Assembly: GCA_001510575.1 (NCBI GenBank)
Contig: LNGK01000006.1
Coordinates: forward strand, 1,297,565 to 1,361,564
Direction: 5' to 3'
Length of the DNA: 64,000 nucleotides
Source of the DNA: Knoxdaviesia capensis
Taxonomy: Eukaryota; Ascomycota; Sordariomycetes; Microascales; Gondwanamycetaceae
Shown one piece after another: positions 57,683 through 64,000 of this stretch. Numbering within the stretch: the first letter of the stretch is position 1; every line of letters starts with the position of its first letter. The notes under the pieces are model-generated. The model searched no databases. It was not told the origin of the DNA and saw only the letters and a program-made list of their open reading frames with translations. A program made the translations under genes and the position numbers.

Positions 57683-59886
57683 CTACGAAGTCTGCCGCTT
57701 GCGCTTCTTGCTCTTGTCCATGGCCGGCGAGCCAACCACGGAAACCACAGGCGCAGGAGAGATCGGGGCAGCGGGAAGCAGGCCGGGGCGAGGAGGAGCC
57801 GCCATGGGGCGGGGAATGGGAGCGGCGGTGACCTTGGGCACCGGAGGAGGAAGAATGGGGGTGGCGGAAATGGTGGGGGCCGGGACAAATGGAACGGTCG
57901 GGGGGGCGGCCGCTGTCACCACATGGGTGACCGGCACACCCATGTGGCGGCCGTACCGCCCCTTCCGACCGTTGCCCTCGTCCTCGCTGATGCACTGATC
58001 AGCGGAGAGGCCAGCGTCCTTGCAGCGCTGGCAAGGGCGCTGCCGGTCGCAGCCCTTCTTGCTCTTCCGGCACCGCTGGCACCGGGGCTTGGTGGACAGG
58101 TCGGGCTGCTGCTCCCCGTCCACCAGGGTGGCGCCGGCAGCAGCGGCAGCAGCGCCAGAGCTGGCGACGGTGCTCTTCGGCACCTTGGGCTTGGCGGCTG
58201 CGGAGGTGGTCACGGTCTTGGGAGCCTTAGGCTTGGGCATGGGAGGAGGCTTGATCATTTTACCATCTCGAAGACCATTAATCTTGCGGAGTTTGGGGCG
58301 ACCAGCCGGACCATAATAGGTGGGCCGGAACAGGGGAGGGGAAGGGGCGCCGTCGTCACTAATGAGCGGACGGAAGGCCTCGGCGACGGCGACGGGCTTC
58401 TTCTCGGGGGTGGAAACGGGACGGCTCGCGCCAGCCTCGTCCAGTCGCTGGCGGCGCGCAGCCGGAAGGTCGTCGTCCGACTCGCTTCCACTCTCGCTGC
58501 CGCTGGCACTCTCGCTCTCGCTCTCCGAGTCACTGGTAGCACCAGCAGATGAGGCAACCTCGGCCTTGCCGCTAAAAGTATCGTCAAGGGTCGAAGTTGA
58601 AGTGCGGCCATGAGAGGAGATGTTGGAGGCGTCGCCAAGGCGCATCAGTTGGAGGGCAACATCTTTATCTTCCTCTGACATGGCGCTACCAATTGTAGGG
58701 TCGGGGGTAGGGAGAGCGCATCCAGGCACTGTGGGGGTGAGGTTGGCAGGGTATTGGTACGATCCTTCATGGCTGTTCCAAGTCGGGGCAGGAGTATTGT
58801 AAAAGGCGGCACCGGATTCGTTTCCGTTGGAGAAGCTTTGAGGGGATTCTAGAATCGGGGGGGTACCAGCAAAAGGATTCTGCGTGGTGGGAATGTACGA
58901 AATGGGGGCGCGATAAGTATCAGAGCGGCGCGCAGGAGAAACAGAAGGGTTCGAGGTCGCGGCGGGCATCTGGGGAGGGGCGAAGAGGGGGAGCTCCTAA
59001 AAAAAACCAGCAGGCAAAATTAGTATTTAGCGCAGTTGAAGGGCATAAGAGGAACAAAGCAAGAAGACCGTTGGAAGCTTACAGAGCTGTCAAACTTGGG
59101 TCTCTTGCGACGGCCTCCTTCAACAATATTGTCGAGGCTAATCTCAGTAGTTCCAATGGGCTCCTTGTTGTAGCGAGCCGAAGAGCTGTTGGAAGTGGTT
59201 CCGTCACCACTGTGATAGCCAGCCGGGATGTCGCCATAAGCCTCAGCGCCAGCAGAAACGGTTGAGTTGGGAGGGTACATGAAGCCGGTGTACTTATGGA
59301 AAACATCGGCGGTGTTACCAGCAACCGAGCCGCTGCGGGAGTCATATCCGTGAGAGCCAGTAGTGGAATGACCATCATTGTGGGGAGACTGGGATTGAAT
59401 GCGCAGCTGCTGGTTATTGTTGTTGTTGCCATCGTAATGTTCAGTCGGGTACTGAAGGTTGCGCTCAGGGGAGGCATAGTGATCATGAGCTCCAATAGGA
59501 GCGGGACGATAGGGATCGGTGCAGTATTCTTCTATGACACGCACATAGACGACCATATTGTCTCTGAAGTTCTCATAGCGGGCAATAAGAGTATTTCCAT
59601 GCTCATCCTCAAAGCTCACGCCCATCGAGCGGGCAGGACCGGAATAAAGGCCATAGAAGTTCTTGACGGTGGAAACGATGGACTCAGTGGCATCGTGGGG
59701 GTAGATCTGAACTCTCATGGGCAGACGAGCGCGGTAGTGGTGAGATTCGGTGAAAAGGAGCTCAAAGGCGACCTTCTTGGGCTGGATGGGGTGGGTGGGA
59801 GAAAGGCTACCCTGGTTGGCGGCAATCTGCGCAGCTTCGGCAAGCACCGCAGCAGCGGCCAGACGAGGAGAGTGGGGAGAAGTCAT
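57683..59886 (-). CDS. Zn(II)2Cys6 regulator with C-terminal zinc cluster and conserved N-terminal domain
   Basis: Probable nuclear DNA-binding regulator. Two exons, 59886-59083 and 58996-57683, giving 705 aa; the intron 59082-58997 has donor GTAAGC, branch TACTAAT and acceptor TTTTAG. The N-terminal ~35-125 forms a compact, conserved-looking block (KKVAFELLFTESHHYRARLP, ESIVSTVKNFYGLYSGPARS, DNMVVYVRV) suggestive of a beta-grasp/PB1-like fold. The middle is Asn/Ser/Pro-rich with a Ser-Glu/Asp run near 430. The zinc cluster lies unusually late, ~571-601: CQRCRKSKKGCDRQRP then CQRCK and a last Cys, spacing C-x2-C-x6-C-x5-C-x2-C-x9-C, followed by basic GNGRKGRYGRHMG. No fungal_trans middle domain is seen. 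The tail is Pro/Ala-rich and ends KSKKRKRQTS, a likely nuclear localisation signal. I do not know an assigned name. Confidence 0.86.
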
Positions 59887-59930
59887 TGTAAAAACAGGTA
59901 ATGACGGACAGGAAGTGTCAAGAGAGAATC

Positions 59931-59965
<35 letters not shown>

Positions 59966-62337
59966 GAGGGGCAAGAGGACAAGAAGTGTGAACAGAGAAA
60001 CACACAAAAGTCCGACAAGATTGAGATGATAACAATCTTTTTGAGGAGGGGAAAATCTCTTGTTGAGTAAACACAACAGAGAAGTTCGAAACTGTGCAGG
60101 AAGGAACACAGAAAACAAAAACAAAAAAATAGTGGTGACTCGATGCGGTCACGACAATTTTTGTGCGGACTATTTTTTTGAGTTGTGTGTTTCTGTGTGT
60201 TGTTTTTTTTTTCGTTGTGTTGTCAAGCCGTGGCGGCCACGATCAGAAATATGAATCGCAGACGACACAGAAATAGTGTTTACCAGTCAGCCGGTGACTG
60301 AAAGCTAGAAAACACCGAAGAGTGACAAAGCGTGTGTGTATGTGTATGGTTGTAGTTGTGCAGACAAGAAAAGACTCTGAAGTCTCTCTAGATTGACTGC
60401 TCGAATCGGGTGGTGGAGAGTGCGTCACGGAAGCGCTCTCGGGAAAACTCGCAGAGTATGAATTCGTTGGGAATGAAGAAAAAGGGACTCGAAGCAGACG
60501 CAAGCGCCACAAAAAGTCAAATCGCCGGCGAAGTCAAGTTATCAAGGAGTTGAAGGTCGAGAGGATTCGAAGTGTCGAGACTCGAGTAGATTGTCGAGAA
60601 GAAAGGAAAAGAGAGGACAATCGAGAAACAAGTCGCAAGAAAGCGTGAGACACGATTGAAGTAACTAAGAAAGTCGGGAAGAGTTAGTCAAAGGCGGGAC
60701 ATGAAAAGAAGAAGAGATACATGTGACTAGCGATCACAGAGATGGATAGTGAGGGTAAGCGAAGGAAGAAGGCGAAGGAGTGAGGGAAGGAAGAGCATAC
60801 GTGAAGTGACTTGAGTGTCGACTGTAGGTATGAATGGGTGAAGAGAGAATGGAAGATGGTTGAAGAGGGAAGAAGGAAGAAGGAAAGGAGAGGAGAGGAG
60901 AGAAGAAAACAGGAAGAAGGCAATGAAGAAAAAACAATAAATGTGAAGAGGGGGGAGAAAGAAAACAAGCGAGTGTTTACGACTTGCGGATATGATGTTG
61001 ATCAACACTCTCACCACCAGCAAAACAAGAGATGAAGAAGCGGAGAGAGGGCGAACCCCATACACATACCCAAGGAAAAGAAAAAACCACTTACGTTTTT
61101 GATTAGAGTCCGGTCAAGAACAAAAGTTGTCGAAGAACGGAGGGGTGAAGATGTTGGAAGAGGAAGACGAAGGAAGATCACCAAAGGTGAAGAAGAAGAG
61201 AAACGAATGAGGGTGAAAGACGGGAAGAAGAAGAATGAGAAGCGGGAAAAGAGAGAGGATGGAAAAGAAGGGTTGAAGAGGAAGAAGAGGAAGAAGAAAA
61301 AAAGAACAGAGAGAGGAGAAGAAGCTGTGACGGAAGTGAGGAAGAAACAAATACAGAAACGACAGCGAGGTACGTATTTTCGCAAAAATCAAGGAAGGCA
61401 AGCGCCCCAAAATAAAATATACCACCTCGATCAAAAATGCGACAAGCTGTGCGTATCTACTACAGGGCGCTTCAGCGGAGAACCTGCTGTATTTACTTGG
61501 TTCGAGCCCCTGTTAACGCCAGAAGATATAGCGCCTCGACCGCGAAGTGTTGGGGCTCCTTCCATCAAAGTGTAGCGGGCTACAGCGGCCACCGCCTGTA
61601 TTTTAATGTCCGCTATTGTATGCACAGTGCGCAGAGTTCCGCCGGCTTTTTCACGCATCTTTTTTTCTGTTGCTGTTTTTTTCTCTTCACCGCCCCCGGA
61701 CTGCAGCCAATTAGCGGTACAGCAAAGATTAAAAGCCCTCTTGGGGGCTGGACAGGTACCTATCGCTGCAATATGTGCGTTTTCATTTTGGTACAAGATC
61801 ACAGACTTCACTGTCAACAACATGTATACTGTAGGTACGTACCGGCCCGAGATACTCTGGTATTTTCAGAATTGCGCCCGGTGTTGATACAGAGTCTGGG
61901 AAAATGATAGCAGAATAGATAACCGTGGATAGGCAGGTATCTTGTACCTCTCTCCGCCCGTGACGATCCGAATTGTGCAGTCTCGCAAAACTTCCACGAG
62001 GCGCCTTTGTCCCCAGGTTCAGGCGCAAAGCCGGGTGCGCGGCGATTCGCACCCGTCAGGGGCCACAAATTGACACGGCCGTCCCGGTTGCACACAGCGC
62101 AGTGATGGAGTGCTGTAGTTCACTATACATCAGCGGTGGCCCTTAACTTTACAGCGGGTCAGACCTGCTAAACCTGCTAAACCACAGGCCGGCTGCAGCG
62201 CATCAATTAGGGGCGACGCAAAGTACTCTTGCCGATAGGACCCCAACCACATATCGTCGCCCACAACGCTACAGACACGCAAATTTCAAGCAAAAAACTC
62301 GCGATACACATCTCGGGACTTACGCGACCGTGATTCC
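59887..62337. promoter_or_regulatory. Long leader/promoter region of the zinc-cluster gene, then unassigned DNA
   Basis: From 59,887 to about 61,350 the minus strand is strongly pyrimidine-rich, as expected of a long 5' leader. It holds a TG run at 59932-59963 and a good splice-donor-like AAAC|GTAAGTGG at 61094 (minus), hinting at a spliced leader. From 61,430 to 62,300 composition changes to mixed GC with short repeats such as CCTGCTAAA twice near 62167. No gene is supported there. Confidence 0.4.
59932..59963. repeat. (TG)n microsatellite
   Basis: About sixteen TG units, 46 bases upstream of the zinc-cluster gene start on the minus strand (CA repeats in its leader). Confidence 0.9.
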
Positions 62338-62663
62338 ATGTCAAAGAAAGTATCTACGAGCCCTAATGGCGGCAGAAGTGTGGCCAAAGTTTCCCTCAGT
62401 CCAGAGGGAAAAATGCGCTGGAAAGTGGACCTGACTCGGCCAGAGGTACGTACCCATGTACTTTTTTTCTTTGCTCTCTGTTTGCCTGAGGCGCCGAGTA
62501 TATGGGCATGTACCCCGTTGATACGGTTTATATAGTCATGATACTTCAGGACATGTGCAAGCAAGCGCAAGAAAAAGAAACCAGAATAAAACGACAGCGC
62601 GGCCAAATATTAATCCAGAGATCATATCAGGGCGCAAAGGCGGTAAAGAAATATCCGAGATAG
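62338..62663 (+). CDS. Possible small spliced gene, basic 73-aa protein
   Basis: Speculative. An ATG at 62338 opens 36 codons (MSKKVSTSPNGGRSVAKVSL...) that end at a GTACGT donor (62446). Acceptor TTCAG at 62549 joins in frame to a Lys/Arg/Gln-rich stretch (DMCKQAQEKETRIKRQRGQI) ending TAG at 62661-62663. Frame continuity across a plausible 104-bp intron is the only support. There is no clear branch site, and I recognise no family. It could be chance or a remnant of a mobile element. Confidence 0.22.
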
Positions 62664-64000
62664 CCATTATTGGCCGTCCAAACTGGCGTCAGAATGCTTC
62701 CTGCCGGCGGTCTCGATGTGTTTGCAGGTCCCGGTATATCAGTCATCTTTATATCGGTTCGTCTTCCAGTTCACTCCTCCTGTGGTTATTCTCGCAGTTT
62801 AGCTCTCCACGGAGCATTCATCTACAGTTCAAACATGTGGCCGCCGGGAACATCACTCGGCAGACTGCATCAGCAGCAGCAAGCCGCCAACCTCTCTTCG
62901 TTCCCCAAAAAAAAAGGACGGACGAAAGCAAACGAGCACCTTGGTGGCGCGGCACTGGAGGATGTGCGAGAGTGTATGTACCTTATTGGATCAGGTGGTA
63001 TTGTTGGATAATCTGTAACTTCTAGAGGACCTGTGAGGACTCCAGGATGCACTACATGTATGTATAGTAGATCCAACTGTGCTGTTGTCTCTCCTGCAAC
63101 TTTACTTGAGGGGACTGGAAAAAGGAGGTGAGTCTGGACTGACCTGGCGCAAATGGTCGGCCAACCGACATATGCTGCAGCAAAAGTTTCGATACGGACT
63201 AGACTAGCAACTATCTTGACGGCCTGCTCTCAGCCACAACGACGGCTGGCCAGGGTTTCATACAAAGCAGGACACAAATCTGAAGGTGTGTGTGAGTGTA
63301 TGAGTGTGTGAGTGTGGAAGTGTGGTGGTAGTGTGGTGAGTTGTCATCCTGTCCGTCACTTGTTCATATTATTTCCCGCTATCTCTTCTACCTATCTCGA
63401 CAGTGTTTCGTCTGGAACGTAATCCATATCTTTCCTTCTCTCTCGGGGGTGTGGCGGTTAGACATTTAGGCCCAGAACAATAATCATCCTGCCCCCCTTC
63501 GGAAGTTTGTTTTCTCACGAGCCCTATCACCTATCGCAATTCTATCACACACGCAGTGCCAGCCAATATGAGCAAACGCCAGCGCACCAAATAAACCCAC
63601 CGGAATGTCCAGCTAGAACAACCTGCCCTAACAGCCCGCGATACGGCGTGCCTGTACAGTTATCGTGCATCCAGAGAGAATCCGGGAGAAGGCAGCAGAC
63701 GGGCCAATGCCGCACACCACAACTTGCTTTTTGGCCCTTCTTTTTTCTTCTCCTTCGTTTCTTTTGGCCCATTGTGTCTGGTCCCTTTTCAACCCTGCAG
63801 TCCAACTCCCTCCATGGACGGGCAGAAGCCCAACATTCTGGCCTGCCTGCCCAAAAGGTCGGTGAGGGCGCAAAAACAGGCGAAAGCCAGGCCGGGGTCA
63901 GTTAAAGCGTGTGTGTGGTTCTGCCAAGAGTGGTTAGAAAGGTTGCAGGACAGATAAATAAATAGAACAGGACATACGGAGTAGTGATGGCACATGGCAC
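62664..64000. other. Unassigned right end of the window
   Basis: Short overlapping frames without domains, and a TGTG/AGTG-rich stretch at 63285-63340. I see no supported gene or RNA. The end may be the upstream region of a gene outside the window. Confidence 0.5.

Overview
This window comes from a filamentous ascomycete, most likely a Sordariomycete. The evidence is eukaryotic genes with short introns (mostly 60-160 bp, GT..AG, frequent CTAAC/CTGAC branch sites 20-40 bp before the acceptor), GC-rich third codon positions, pyrimidine-rich leaders, and families typical of such fungi: a fungal rhodopsin-like membrane protein, an MCT-type MFS transporter, a Zn(II)2Cys6 regulator and UreD. The order or genus cannot be fixed by reading alone.

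Layout. The left part (1-25.8 kb) is gene-dense and mostly housekeeping: a DHX57/YLR419W-like DExH RNA helicase (+, 5' end cut by the window), importin alpha (-), a POT1-type telomere protein (+), the cohesin subunit SCC3/STAG (-), the urease accessory protein UreD (+), the RNA polymerase III subunit RPC4/RPC53 (+) and a seven-helix rhodopsin-like membrane protein (-). The middle (25.8-43.8 kb) is an 18-kb stretch in which I find no credible protein gene. It holds microsatellites, homopurine/homopyrimidine tracts, palindromic TACAGTACTGTA clusters, a 36-bp tandem duplication and an 8-N assembly gap. The right part has a proline-rich hypothetical protein (+), a decayed P-loop NTPase/nuclease-like gene (-, pseudogene), a kynurenine-formamidase-like hydrolase (+), an MFS monocarboxylate-type transporter (-), and a regulator with a C-terminal Zn2Cys6 cluster (-). 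The last 4 kb has no confident gene.

How the genes relate. They do not form one pathway. POT1 and SCC3 are convergent chromosome-maintenance genes. Importin alpha and POT1 are divergent and share a 2.3-kb upstream region with a TTAGGGTTAG telobox-like motif and a degenerate tRNA-like element. Exon-intron structures were worked out by hand from splice signals, reading-frame continuity and family expectation. The spans are gene spans, and exon coordinates are given in each entry.

Most worth a second look: the decayed NTPase-nuclease gene, whose premature stops look like C-to-T changes in CAA/CAG codons; the 18-kb gene desert; the repeated palindromic TACAGTACTGTA element; and the tRNA-like elements at 9.25 kb and 20.6 kb.
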